From assembly GCA_963784615.1 (NCBI GenBank), contig CAWASG010000001.1:248001-312000 (forward strand): DNA of 64,000 nt. The letters run 5' to 3'. Positions 35,261-43,826 of this stretch are shown here, one piece after another. The stretch's first letter is position 1; the number at the start of each line of letters is the position of its first letter. Under the pieces are notes generated by a model that was not told the origin of the DNA, did not search any database, and saw only the letters and a program-made list of their open reading frames with translations. The stretch comes from UBA11403 sp963784615. Its GTDB lineage: Bacteria > Pseudomonadota > Gammaproteobacteria > Legionellales > Legionellaceae. The position numbers and the translations under genes are program-made.

Positions 35261-36060
35261 ATGAAACAAAAATTCGACATTGCAAAAGAATTTCCAAATT
35301 CTTTTCAAGAAGTCACACACAGAATAGCAGCATCCCAAAAAGGGGCTAGAGCAAAATCTTTAGTTCAGGTAGAAAATCTATTATCTGCCAACCTTGAAGC
35401 TATTTTAAATAGGTTAAATCTAGTTTATGTGGATGAAAAAGGACAACCCGCAACGGGACATTTTTTTCAGAAACTAGTAGAGAAAATGCAAAAATGCTTG
35501 CCAGAAGGGGCTAATCAAGACAATTTAGAAGTTTATATTTCAGGTGGCGTAGTGAGAACGCTATTGGCCTATATTTATAAAGAATTGCATACAACCATGC
35601 AAAGTCGAGAAGTCAATAAAGATGAACGCAATAAAAAAATAACAAAAGCTAAGGAACTACAGAGAAAGTCGCACTATCTTCATATTAGAAATCGTTTAGT
35701 AGAGCATTACAAGCAACATGATGCGCCGCCGCTTAATATCGAACGAGTCTGTGATGAACTAGCCGGTTCAAATCAAAATGAAAGACATATCATTAAAGAT
35801 TTATACGCATATTTAGGTAAGAACTTATCCGAAATAGAAGTAAGCGGTTTGAATCGCGCAACCGATAATGGCTTATATCACGCTTATTTATTGTTAGAGA
35901 ATCCAAAATATCAATCAGCGCACTCCTGCGTTTGGCTAAAGAGCGTATTCGTTTTCAGTATACAGAATATCAACAACGTGAAAAACAAATAATACGGGAC
36001 ATTCCAGCAGCGGAGGATCATGATGATGACGTGTTTATTGACTCAGATGCTTCAGCCTGA
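35261..36060 (+). pseudogene. hypothetical gene with frameshift near 35,920
   Basis: Not recognised. The first ~220 residues are Lys/Arg/Gln-rich and helical (ITKAKELQRKSHYLHIRNRL; LVEHYKQHDAPPLNIERVCD). The original frame then runs into an unlikely tail and stops at 35992. The -1 frame from about 35910 reads LLRLAKERIRFQYTEYQQRE and continues to IDSDASA and a stop at 36060, with the same charged helical character. One missing base near 35,920 therefore explains the break. It ends 10 bp before the left end of Tn2. A sequencing error, a real mutation or programmed shifting cannot be separated here. Confidence 0.6.
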
Positions 36061-36193
36061 ACACACAATCTGATGGATTTCCCCGTAATTCCAGCCACGT
36101 TCATTGATGTACAAATAAAAAACCCCTCATAAAGCTTGATTAAAACCTCATGAAGGGTACTCTTACGTTCAACGACGAACAAAGAGAGCCTAA

Positions 36194-36763
36194 ATGTACC
36201 ATGAACTATTAAAAAAGACCAGTTTTCATCCGTTATTCGTGCATATCGATGATGAAATGGCTGAGAAAGTTCGAGCTGAAGACTGTCCTTTCTGTAACGG
36301 TCCTTTATATCAAGCCGATTACCCTCGTAGTCCCCTCGGGTTACCTGCATCATGCCGTGAGCATTATGATAGTCGGCGCAGTCTTTGCTGCGGAAACTGC
36401 CGAAAGCGTGTGACAACACCATCGGTACGGTTTTTGGGGCGACATCGTTTTCCGGCTGCGATTATCGTGCTTATCTCCGCCTTCATGTCCAGTGCTTCGA
36501 GGCGCCGGTATTACCAAGTAACGCGTTATTTTGGTATCAGCATCAGTCTGCGAACCTGGGGGCGTTGGCGTCGTTGGTGGCGAGATTGTTTTATTGGCAC
36601 TGCTTTTTGGAAACAGGCTAAAGCATTCCTGCCCGTAAAGGCCATTGTTGGCCCATTTCCTCGACAACTTCTTTTGATTTTTCCAGACAACCTGAGTCAA
36701 AAACTGGTAAATGCCTTGCAGTTTTTAGCGCCAATGACAGCGGGCGTTTATCGCGCTGTCTAA
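36194..36763 (+). CDS. Tn2 zinc-ribbon/HTH accessory protein
   Basis: First gene of Tn2, 189 residues. CPFCNGPL near residue 34 and CCGNCRKR near 74 form a probable zinc ribbon. RRYYQVTRYFGISISLRTWG, at about 107-126, is a helix-turn-helix-like stretch. RWRRWWRD follows. The layout matches the Tn1 protein at 5619-6158 (two Cys clusters, HTH, short tail), although sequence identity is low by eye. Likely DNA-binding and likely required for end or target recognition; this is inferred from conservation of position. A 90-bp gap precedes the transposase gene. Confidence 0.72.
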   Translation: MYHELLKKTSFHPLFVHIDDEMAEKVRAEDCPFCNGPLYQADYPRSPLGLPASCREHYDSRRSLCCGNCRKRVTTPSVRFLGRHRFPAAIIVLISAFMSSASRRRYYQVTRYFGISISLRTWGRWRRWWRDCFIGTAFWKQAKAFLPVKAIVGPFPRQLLLIFPDNLSQKLVNALQFLAPMTAGVYRAV

Positions 36764-36853
36764 AGGAGGGAGTTATTCGCGCAGAGTTTGCATCTTTAGA
36801 TCAAGTTAGACATCCAGTAGACTCATAAACTTCTTAAACAAGCAGGAGTTTTT

Positions 36854-38317
36854 ATGAGCAACAAGAAGCCCGATGTTGGTACTCGCCAAGAACGGTGGGC
36901 CCGATTTCGCTTTTCGGTTATTGGCCCACTTTTGGCAGCGCCGCCGGATAAAGGGCAACTACAGATTGAGCTGGCTTCTTTAGCTCAAAAGCAATGGCAG
37001 CATCCCATTACAGGATTACCAGTTCATTTTGGACTATCGACGATTGAGCGATGGCTTTATCAATCTCGCCATGAGAACGACCCGGTCGGTGCTTTGCGAA
37101 CGAAACGCCGTACAGATGCCGGGAGTAGTCACACGCTCTCAGCCCCATTAAAGATGAGCATCCAACATCAACATCGTTCACATCCAAGCTGGAGCTACCA
37201 GTTACACGTAGATAACCTCTATGTGATTGCAAAGACAACGCCTGAGTTAGGCGTCTTGCCGTCTTACAATACGATTCGTCGTTACATGAAGTCGAATGGT
37301 TTCTGCAAGCAACCTGGGCGGAAAAGACGACATACAGAAGGCGCCATCCTCGCAGCTGATAGGCTAGAGAAACGAGAGGTCAGAAGTTATGAAGTCGACC
37401 ATGTTAACACGTTATGGCACCTTGATTTTCACCATGGCTCACGCAGAATTTTGGGACGAGACGGTCAATGGCATAAACCCTTATTACTTGCCATTCTGGA
37501 TGACCGCTCCCGCCTGATTTGTCATGCTCAATGGTACATGGATGAAACCGCAGAGACGCTGGTACATGGGTTTATGCAGGCACTACAGAAACGCGCCTTA
37601 CCGCGCGCTCTGATGAGTGACAATGGCAGTGCGATGACTTCGGCTGAGTTTACCGAAGGGCTTGCGAGATTGGGCATTCTACATCAACCTACACTACCTT
37701 ATTCTCCCTACCAAAACGCGAAACAGGAGGTTTTTTGGGCGCAAGTTGAAGGGCGATTGATGGCTATGCTTGAGGGTGAGGAGGAGATAACCTTGTCGTT
37801 ACTCAATAAAAGCACCCTTGCTTGGGTCGAGCGTGAATACCATCAAAAAGTACATTCCGAGATTGGCTGCTCACCGCTTGCGCGCTATATGAAGGATGCC
37901 GATGTTGGTCGACCGTGTCCTGACACCGCAGCGTTACATCATGCTTTTTGCACTCAGGTGCATCGCAGGCAACGTAAATCAGATGGAACATTCAGTCTTG
38001 ATGGCAAACGCTTTGAAGTGCCATCGCAATACCGCAGTTTGGAGATATTGTACATCCGCTATGCACGGTGGGACTTAGGCTCTGTAAGGCTTGTCGATCC
38101 ACACACCAACACACTGTTAAGTATGATTTATCCACAAGACAAATCAGAAAACGCTTCAGGTCAGCGTCGAACTTTCACCAATTCCGGTGAACAAGAGCCC
38201 AGCGAAGAGCTTGTATCAACAGGCGTTGCGCCCTTGCTAAAAGCACTGATGGCAGAATACGCGGCCACCGGCCTTCCTCCGGCCTATTTACCCAAAGGAG
38301 AATCTGAACATGAGTAA
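36854..38317 (+). CDS. Tn2 DDE transposase
   Basis: 487 residues. N-terminal HTH region (HFGLSTIERWLYQSRHEN near 58-75). Integrase core with Asp191 (LWHLDFHHG), Asp256 (LMSDNGSAM) and Glu292 (NAKQEVFW), the last two 35 apart. The C-terminal domain holds RQRKSDGTFSLDGKRFEVPS, equivalent to KDGTISWDGKMFEV in the Tn1 enzyme. Catalytic residues are intact. The ATPase gene overlaps its end by 8 bp, so they are translationally coupled. The ATG is preceded by AGCAGGAG. Related to, but clearly diverged from, the Tn1 transposase. Confidence 0.92.
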   Translation: MSNKKPDVGTRQERWARFRFSVIGPLLAAPPDKGQLQIELASLAQKQWQHPITGLPVHFGLSTIERWLYQSRHENDPVGALRTKRRTDAGSSHTLSAPLKMSIQHQHRSHPSWSYQLHVDNLYVIAKTTPELGVLPSYNTIRRYMKSNGFCKQPGRKRRHTEGAILAADRLEKREVRSYEVDHVNTLWHLDFHHGSRRILGRDGQWHKPLLLAILDDRSRLICHAQWYMDETAETLVHGFMQALQKRALPRALMSDNGSAMTSAEFTEGLARLGILHQPTLPYSPYQNAKQEVFWAQVEGRLMAMLEGEEEITLSLLNKSTLAWVEREYHQKVHSEIGCSPLARYMKDADVGRPCPDTAALHHAFCTQVHRRQRKSDGTFSLDGKRFEVPSQYRSLEILYIRYARWDLGSVRLVDPHTNTLLSMIYPQDKSENASGQRRTFTNSGEQEPSEELVSTGVAPLLKALMAEYAATGLPPAYLPKGESEHE

Positions 38318-39146
38318 AAAACTACTGGCTCTTTATGGTCTAAAATACAATCCATTCATCTCGGATATCCCCGTAGAAGCCTTGTGCATTTACCCAAAGC
38401 TCGAGAATTTTTGCTGGCGTGTTGAGCAATCATTACTTCGTGAAGGTGGTTTTGCTTTAGTGAGCGGTGATCCTGGCACAGGTAAAAGTGTTGCCTTGCG
38501 CGTTTTGGCTTCACGCCTTACACGCGTGCGTGATGCGCAGATCGGCGTCATCAGTCATGCTAACTCAAGGCTTGCTGATTTTTATCGTGAACTGGGGGAT
38601 GTTTTTTGTGTGCCACTTACGGCCAGCAATCGTTGGGGTGGCTTCAAAAATTTACGCGAACGATGGCTCACTCACGTTGATAGCACCTTGTTACGCCCAG
38701 TGCTTATCATTGACGAGGCACAGGAAATGTCGCCAGAAGTCTTAAGTGAACTACGGTTACTGACCAGTATGCAATTTGACTCACGTAACTTGCTCAGCGT
38801 CATTCTGGCTGGTGATCAAAGATTAAATGATAAACTACGCCGCGACGATCTGATGCCTTTGGGTAGTCGTATTCGGATCCGCCTGCTCACAGAACACGCC
38901 AGCATTGAGCAGTTAACCCAAACGCTGCAACATCTATTGGAACACGCTGGCAACCCTGGGCTAATGACGACAGGGCTGATAAACACCCTTTGTGAACACG
39001 CAGCCGGAAACAGTCGGATCCTTTGCAACATGTCTGGGGAACTGCTGGATATGGCCGCACGCCTTGAGCGTCCACAATTGGATGAGCAGTTGTATTTTGA
39101 GTGTTTCACCACTTCGGTCTCATCAAACAAACGAAAAAAAGCTTAA
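38310..39146 (+). CDS. Tn2 AAA+ ATPase (TniB/TnsC/ExeA-like)
   Basis: 278 residues. Walker A SGDPGTGKS (52-60) and Walker B VLIIDEAQEM (131-140); DKLRRDDLMPLGSRIRIRL is the probable sensor/arginine-finger region. Presumed to choose targets and activate the transposase as TnsC, TniB and MuB do. AAGGAG precedes the ATG, which lies inside the end of the transposase gene. It is followed 13 bp later by a small gene that Tn1 lacks. Confidence 0.9.
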   Translation: MSKKLLALYGLKYNPFISDIPVEALCIYPKLENFCWRVEQSLLREGGFALVSGDPGTGKSVALRVLASRLTRVRDAQIGVISHANSRLADFYRELGDVFCVPLTASNRWGGFKNLRERWLTHVDSTLLRPVLIIDEAQEMSPEVLSELRLLTSMQFDSRNLLSVILAGDQRLNDKLRRDDLMPLGSRIRIRLLTEHASIEQLTQTLQHLLEHAGNPGLMTTGLINTLCEHAAGNSRILCNMSGELLDMAARLERPQLDEQLYFECFTTSVSSNKRKKA

Positions 39147-39159
39147 TCGGGAGAAAGCG

Positions 39160-39348
39160 ATGAAATATTTAGTCATTGAAGCACCGACACTCACCGATGA
39201 AGCAGCGGTCAATGTGCAGGATTTCTTTTATGCACTGATGGTTGCGTTTGGTGAGCATTACCATCATCAAATAGAACGTTATTATCGAGAATCAGTCATT
39301 GGAACCATGGCTGATATTAATATGAAGGAGGATAATCCACCTTTCTAA
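39160..39348 (+). CDS. Tn2 small accessory protein (62 aa)
   Basis: A short gene with a good ribosome site (GGGAGA, 5-6 bp before the ATG), 13 bp after the ATPase gene and on the same strand. The product MKYLVIEAPTLTDEAAVNVQ continues to FFYALMVAFGEHYHHQIERY, then YRESVIGTMADINMKEDNPP. It is acidic, with a His/Tyr-rich helix. No family recognised. Position and spacing suggest a fourth transposon gene, perhaps regulatory. Tn1 has a terminator at this position instead. Confidence 0.65.
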   Translation: MKYLVIEAPTLTDEAAVNVQDFFYALMVAFGEHYHHQIERYYRESVIGTMADINMKEDNPPF

Positions 39349-39429
39349 TCTGGAAAAAATACAGCAGGGAGGCTGTGCATTTTATGGCGCATTGCAACCA
39401 TCAATTATCGTGTAAAACTGACCATCAAA

Positions 39430-40875
39430 TTGCGTGAGCACGCTCAATTAGCAATGATTAATCAAAAAAATAAAGCCGGCTGCACTTTATTGCATAATTC
39501 TGATATTTCCCCTGAAGTTTTAAAGAAAATACTTGCGGCATTTCCTGATAAAGATTCATGCATTCAGGCAATAATGAATAAATGTACATTAGGCTGCTCC
39601 GTATTGCGCTGTCTCGCAACAGAACCCGAGCTTCTACAAGTATTATTAGACCAGTTCCCAAGTGATGAAGCGCGCTTAAACGCAATACAAGAAATAAGGC
39701 GGGGATACACGACTTTAGCGATTTCTGCTGGAAACTTTGACTCGTTGAAAATGCTTCTTTCATTGTATCCCAATGATCAAGCGCGATTGCTGGCTATATT
39801 ATCTGGTGATAAGTTTAGACATTCAGCATTGGCTGTATCTTTATCAAATCTATCGTCGTTTAATTTTTTGCTGGGTTTATTTCCTGACAAAGAAAGTCAA
39901 GTTGCTGCTTTTATAAGAAAAAGCGAATGTGATGCTCCTTTCTATACCATGTATAACGTTGATTTAGAAGTGATGAAATACGTATTTAAAAAAATATACT
40001 CTCCTGATTTATTGTTAAAGGAATTAATGGAAAGTGAAGCTATCAGAAGTCAAGTGGCTGCTAATCAGCAAGTTGAGCAAGTATTAAGTTTTGTGCCCGC
40101 TTCTAATCGGTTAAATATTTTACTTTTGCCGTGTCAGTATTACAGTTTGTTCTTAACGGAGCGAGCCTATTCTTCAGATTCTATTTCAAAAAGGTTATTA
40201 CTATTACCCGAGTCTGACCGATGGAAAGCCATTTTAGCAAAGGATCAGTCAGATAAATCGTGGTTGGATTATTATGTGAAAACAGCCCAGGATTGCAAAT
40301 TATTATTAAACATGTCGAACAATCATATATTGGTAGCTTTAAAATTATGGTTACTTAAACCTGAGTTGGTTCAAACAATCAGTGCTGAGATGAAGCGGGG
40401 CTATGTTATTAAATTTGCCGCGCAACTTCCTGATGAGAAAGCCAGGAAAGAGGTTGTCAAGGAAATTGAAACGTTATTCAACAGTAATCAGAGTATTTTA
40501 CAGGCAAATACGCTGATTCATTCTCTAAAATACCTTTCCAAGCGGTTGCCCTACATAGAACATAAGCCAATGTATATTGAACTGCTGAGAAATGTGTTTG
40601 AGTCAATGACACATGATTCAAAAAAGGGGGCTGTCTCATTTTTCGCTGTTTCTCGAGTAGCTGGCCACAATCAAACGGTTGCCTTAAAAGCACTGTTAAA
40701 CGTACTTGTTAATCCTGCTCAAGTCGATGTTACTGAATTACGCTTTGCTGTGGTTAACAATGGCCAGTTTCTAGAGCTGACTAAGGCAGTAGCAAGGCTT
40801 GAAGGCTTTAAATCAATAGAAGCGTTATTTGAGCATTTGGAGAAGGAGCTTAAGCAGACGCCTCATGTAATGTAA
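39430..40875 (+). CDS. ankyrin-like repeat protein, probably 5'-truncated by Tn2
   Basis: About 480 residues with at least four degenerate ankyrin-like units of roughly 37 residues (GCTLLHNSDISPEVLKKILA; GYTTLAISAGNFDSLKMLLS; HSALAVSLSNLSSFNFLLGL), each followed by a conserved FPD/YPN-x-ARL segment. The second half is helical without clear repeats. The frame is open upstream without an ATG to the stop at 39346, that is, through the proposed Tn2 right end, and no ribosome site precedes the TTG at 39430. The simplest reading is a gene that lost its 5' end to the transposon; an internal ATG (39454) could still give a shortened product. Ankyrin proteins are common host-interaction proteins in Legionellales. 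Confidence 0.65.
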   Translation: MREHAQLAMINQKNKAGCTLLHNSDISPEVLKKILAAFPDKDSCIQAIMNKCTLGCSVLRCLATEPELLQVLLDQFPSDEARLNAIQEIRRGYTTLAISAGNFDSLKMLLSLYPNDQARLLAILSGDKFRHSALAVSLSNLSSFNFLLGLFPDKESQVAAFIRKSECDAPFYTMYNVDLEVMKYVFKKIYSPDLLLKELMESEAIRSQVAANQQVEQVLSFVPASNRLNILLLPCQYYSLFLTERAYSSDSISKRLLLLPESDRWKAILAKDQSDKSWLDYYVKTAQDCKLLLNMSNNHILVALKLWLLKPELVQTISAEMKRGYVIKFAAQLPDEKARKEVVKEIETLFNSNQSILQANTLIHSLKYLSKRLPYIEHKPMYIELLRNVFESMTHDSKKGAVSFFAVSRVAGHNQTVALKALLNVLVNPAQVDVTELRFAVVNNGQFLELTKAVARLEGFKSIEALFEHLEKELKQTPHVM

Positions 40876-40958
40876 GGCTATAAACCTGTTATTTTATTAT
40901 TTTTACTGCCATATTTTGCCATTTAACGAGAAACTTGCCTCCTGATGGTTCTGTGAAC

Positions 40959-40981
40959 GCTCCCTCACGGCCGCGGCTCGG
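40959..40981. repeat. R3 hairpin-arm fragment
   Basis: CTCCCTCACGGCCGCGGCTCGG resembles one arm of the R3 central hairpin (CTCCCTAACGGTCGTGGCTCGG), with no partner nearby. A decayed remnant between converging genes. Confidence 0.5.
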
Positions 40982-40988
40982 TTGTTCA

Positions 40989-42191
40989 TTATTTTCTATC
41001 AACCAAACGCGCAATCATCATGGCACTGACACTATTTCCAGTCACATTTAGCATGGTTGCAATCGGATCAATGATAATGCTAATTGCGGCAATCGCAATT
41101 AACGCAGAGGGCGGTAATCCATAGGCTGTTAAAATCAACAACTCACCTAGCATGCCGCCGCTTGGAATGGCGCCCATTACCGTGCCTACCAGCAAAGACA
41201 CACCTAATGCGGTCAATAAAACCGATGCACCCGTAAAACTCAAATGAAACACACCGAACAAGAACGCGATTTTTACCACACCGCCGATGACGGAGCCATC
41301 TTTATGGATTATTGATCCCAATGGAATGGCCGTCTCTACAATTTCAAGCGGAACGCCCATCGCTCGTGTGGCCACCAAATTCGCCGGAATACTGGCCGCA
41401 CTGCTGCAGGTCGCGATCGACGTTGCCGCCGGAAGAAATACATTGTTCCAAAATAATTGGATACCCGCAGTTTTTCCAGCAAGATAGGCATAGGCGGTGT
41501 AAGCCAGAACGAAGTAAGCAATTGCAAACAGATAGTAGATAATTGCAACACGAACGTAGCTTTGCATGAGCGCCGGGCCAAGCTCGCTGACCATCACGGC
41601 AAAATAGGCGAAAAAGCCGATTGGGGCATACAGCATGATCAGTGAAAATACACGCATAAATACTTCTTCGCCGGACTGCAAAAATGCGGCAAAATTGTTT
41701 TCTTTTTTATTGTTCGTTGACGATGCTGCCAGCCCCACCAGAATTGAAAAGACAATGAGGGCCAGCATATTTTTATGTGAGAGCAATTTAGAAAAATCAG
41801 AAACCGTGAAAATCTCTGCAATTTGATTAAAAAAGCCATCGGTCACAGGTTTTTGAGATATGGCTATTGTCAAATCAACGCCTTGTGCCGGCGGGAAGAG
41901 TATGACCACGATAATGGCAAGACTCGCAGCTACTAAGCCTGTAAACATAAAGACAATCGCCATTGAGGAGAATATACGACCTAATTTACCGACGGAGCCT
42001 GTGCGCGCGATTGCGGAAGATACATTGAAAAAAATAAGCGGTACAATTGTTGTGAAAATCAAATTCAGAAAAATATCGCCAAAGGGTTTTAAATAGTGCG
42101 CCGATTCACCTAAAAAATAACCGGTTGCTCCGCCAAGGATAATGGATGCAAGTAGAATAATGGGGAAAAAATAAGAACGAAGCATTGTCAT
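40989..42191 (-). CDS. dicarboxylate/amino-acid:cation symporter (DAACS family)
   Basis: Inner-membrane sodium- or proton-coupled importer of dicarboxylates or acidic/neutral amino acids, 400 residues with about eight membrane segments. N-terminal FGDIFLNLIFTTIVPLIFFN is the family signature. The re-entrant loop region reads ATSIATCSSAASIPANLVAT where classical members have a Ser-rich SSSSAATLP. IHKDGSVIGGVVKIAFLFGV corresponds to the NxDG region, but with HKDGS rather than NMDGT. GGMLGELLILTAYGLP and the final DPIATMLNVTGNSVSAMMIA carry the C-terminal substrate-binding block. These substitutions suggest a substrate or ion preference unlike GltP/DctA; exact substrate unknown. An R1 element lies upstream of its start. 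Confidence 0.9.
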   Translation of the reverse strand: MTMLRSYFFPIILLASIILGGATGYFLGESAHYLKPFGDIFLNLIFTTIVPLIFFNVSSAIARTGSVGKLGRIFSSMAIVFMFTGLVAASLAIIVVILFPPAQGVDLTIAISQKPVTDGFFNQIAEIFTVSDFSKLLSHKNMLALIVFSILVGLAASSTNNKKENNFAAFLQSGEEVFMRVFSLIMLYAPIGFFAYFAVMVSELGPALMQSYVRVAIIYYLFAIAYFVLAYTAYAYLAGKTAGIQLFWNNVFLPAATSIATCSSAASIPANLVATRAMGVPLEIVETAIPLGSIIHKDGSVIGGVVKIAFLFGVFHLSFTGASVLLTALGVSLLVGTVMGAIPSGGMLGELLILTAYGLPPSALIAIAAISIIIDPIATMLNVTGNSVSAMMIARLVDRK

Positions 42192-42229
42192 AGTGGATCC
42201 TTGGAAAACTTTAACTGCAACTGCAACTG

Positions 42230-42351
42230 CAACGGATCGGGCAGGGGCACGGGCACGTGAATGTACGCTACGCGGATTTTATATTTTAAAGACTCGCGTA
42301 GCGCTCATTCACGTGCCCGTGAGCGTGCCCGTGCCCCTGCCCGATCCGTTG
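42230..42351. repeat. R1 palindromic element, copy e
   Basis: Near-perfect palindrome CAACGGATCGGGCAGGGG...CCCCTGCCCGATCCGTTG with GGGCACG units and the GTGAATGTACGCTACGCGG core. It lies between the symporter start and the 3' end of the next minus-strand gene, so it could terminate that gene. A CAACTG triplet run precedes it. Confidence 0.88.
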
Positions 42352-42403
42352 CCCTTACCCTTTACCCCTTTATTCTCGTTGATTTTGATGAATTGATCCA
42401 TAC

Positions 42404-43660
42404 TTAACGAAGGGCGGTTTGTTCAAGACTATGGACTTCATTATTAGGAGCAGGGGCGCGGCCGCTAAAAAATCCGGTATTACTCGGTGTACTTTCCAAT
42501 GAATCAAACAATCTATTGGGAGGTTTTTGTGCCTCGATATGCTGTTTTGTAAGATAAGAGCCGAAGGTCGCTAAAACTGCGATAATACCACCTGCAACGG
42601 CACACCCAGGTGCAAGGATGGGCGTTGCGAGAATGAGTGCTAGAAGAAGAATGCTGGTATTGATGATTGGAATTAATAACCTTTGATTTTCATACTCGAT
42701 TAGTTTATCGAAGTGTTCGATGAAGCTATTCAATTGATGATATTCATTGGTCTCACTGTCAAAGTCGTCACGACATTTGATGTATTCATCCCGTTGGTGA
42801 TAAAGGCTATCAATCTCTATAGCGCGTTGGGTGCACGCTTGAGTAATGTCACAAAGTTGCATGCAAATGGAATATACAATTTTATAAGGGAGTAAAGGTC
42901 CAACAAGGACGAACATACTGATGATGTTGTCAATAAGCCAGGGTATGTCGTTAGAGAGGTCAACCCACCGTGCGCGCAATTGAATGCTCAGCCGAGTTTG
43001 CCAACCCAGAGCCTTTTCCTCTTCACTCATCGTGTCGTATTCAACGGTGTGTTTGATAATCATGGCAAGATTATCAACGAGTCGTGGTAAAAAATAGAAG
43101 CAGGCTATATTGGTTAATAATAGGGACGCATATTGATCAATCGGTTGTATCGTTTCGTTATAGATGGAATCTGAGTAAATGAATGGCGTGATGGCTAATA
43201 TTAATTTTCTGAATCGTACGGCAAACAGTCTGTGAAAATTAAAATAGTTTGTGTTATCACGGATCCATTGCTCGAAGTACGTTTTATTCACGGCGACAAT
43301 GGCGTCACTCTGCTCCAGATAAAGCCATTGACGGATGGCCTGTTGCTCTCTTTGCAGTCTATTTGTGTCTATAGGCGAATCTAAATAATCTCGGTAAATG
43401 ATGTCTAGAAGTTCCGCCGTTTTGAGCGCATCTACCATCTGTTCGCGGAGTTCAAATATGTTAGGGTTAACTTCCAACGAAATGGCGATTTTTGAGCAAA
43501 GAGTGTTGTATTCAATATTGAGCTGGGCATGGTGAGCGATTAATTCCGCACGCGCCTCAGAGGAAAGAGAATGAATGTAACTTGCAATGGTTTCTTTGGA
43601 TTGATGTGGTTGAAGAAATACTGCAAAAGATCGCTCTAATCGCTTTAGAATAATGCTCAT
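42404..43660 (-). CDS. helical membrane-associated protein of unknown function
   Basis: Not recognised. 418 residues. Residues ~1-330 are helical with scattered amphipathic stretches. Two adjacent hydrophobic helices at about 335-380 (IINTSILLLALILATPIL; GCAVAGGIIAVLATFGSYL) form a likely hairpin in a membrane. A short polar tail with a GFFSGR segment follows, close to GFFSGDG in the 970-aa protein. No signal peptide. The tail-proximal membrane hairpin and lack of family suggest a host-membrane-directed effector or an inner-membrane protein; undecided. No strong ribosome site. Monocistronic. Confidence 0.7.
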   Translation of the reverse strand: MSIILKRLERSFAVFLQPHQSKETIASYIHSLSSEARAELIAHHAQLNIEYNTLCSKIAISLEVNPNIFELREQMVDALKTAELLDIIYRDYLDSPIDTNRLQREQQAIRQWLYLEQSDAIVAVNKTYFEQWIRDNTNYFNFHRLFAVRFRKLILAITPFIYSDSIYNETIQPIDQYASLLLTNIACFYFLPRLVDNLAMIIKHTVEYDTMSEEEKALGWQTRLSIQLRARWVDLSNDIPWLIDNIISMFVLVGPLLPYKIVYSICMQLCDITQACTQRAIEIDSLYHQRDEYIKCRDDFDSETNEYHQLNSFIEHFDKLIEYENQRLLIPIINTSILLLALILATPILAPGCAVAGGIIAVLATFGSYLTKQHIEAQKPPNRLFDSLESTPSNTGFFSGRAPAPNNEVHSLEQTALR

Positions 43661-43699
43661 AAAGATATAGTTTAATCAAGTTGACGGTATTGTATCATT

Positions 43700-43739
43700 A
43701 TTGTAACTCCCGGTAAATTATTTTAGCAGGAGTTACAAT
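43700..43739. promoter_or_regulatory. 11-bp inverted repeat upstream of cvfB
   Basis: ATTGTAACTCC and GGAGTTACAAT are perfect inverted copies separated by 18 bp, lying 88 bp before the cvfB start in the divergent promoter region. Could be a two-half-site operator or a leader hairpin. Confidence 0.4.
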
Positions 43740-43826
43740 CGATGTTTTGCGCCTAAGTAAGGTTTGCCCTGAAACTTTGAGAGTAATCATGGTAAACTTG
43801 GCAATTCAATACATTCGAGTTAAAAA

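Larger units (their letters stand above)
36071..39427 (+). mobile_element. Tn2: second three-gene DDE/AAA+ transposon, with an extra small gene
   Basis: About 3.36 kb with the same gene order as Tn1: Cys-rich protein, D,D-35-E transposase, AAA+ ATPase, plus a 62-residue protein. Proposed ends are TGATGG at 36071 and CCATCA at 39422-39427, each followed inward by a second TGATG copy (near 36104 and near 39400). The inner end sequences are only loosely alike. No target duplication was found (flanks CAATC and AATTG), so the boundaries are tentative; an adjacent deletion would explain both this and the truncated gene on the right. The proteins are clearly diverged from those of Tn1. Confidence 0.75.

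Noticed and set aside
36066..39432. Target-site duplication for Tn2
   Set aside because: Flanking 5-mers CAATC and AATTG do not match and shifting the ends by a few bases did not help.
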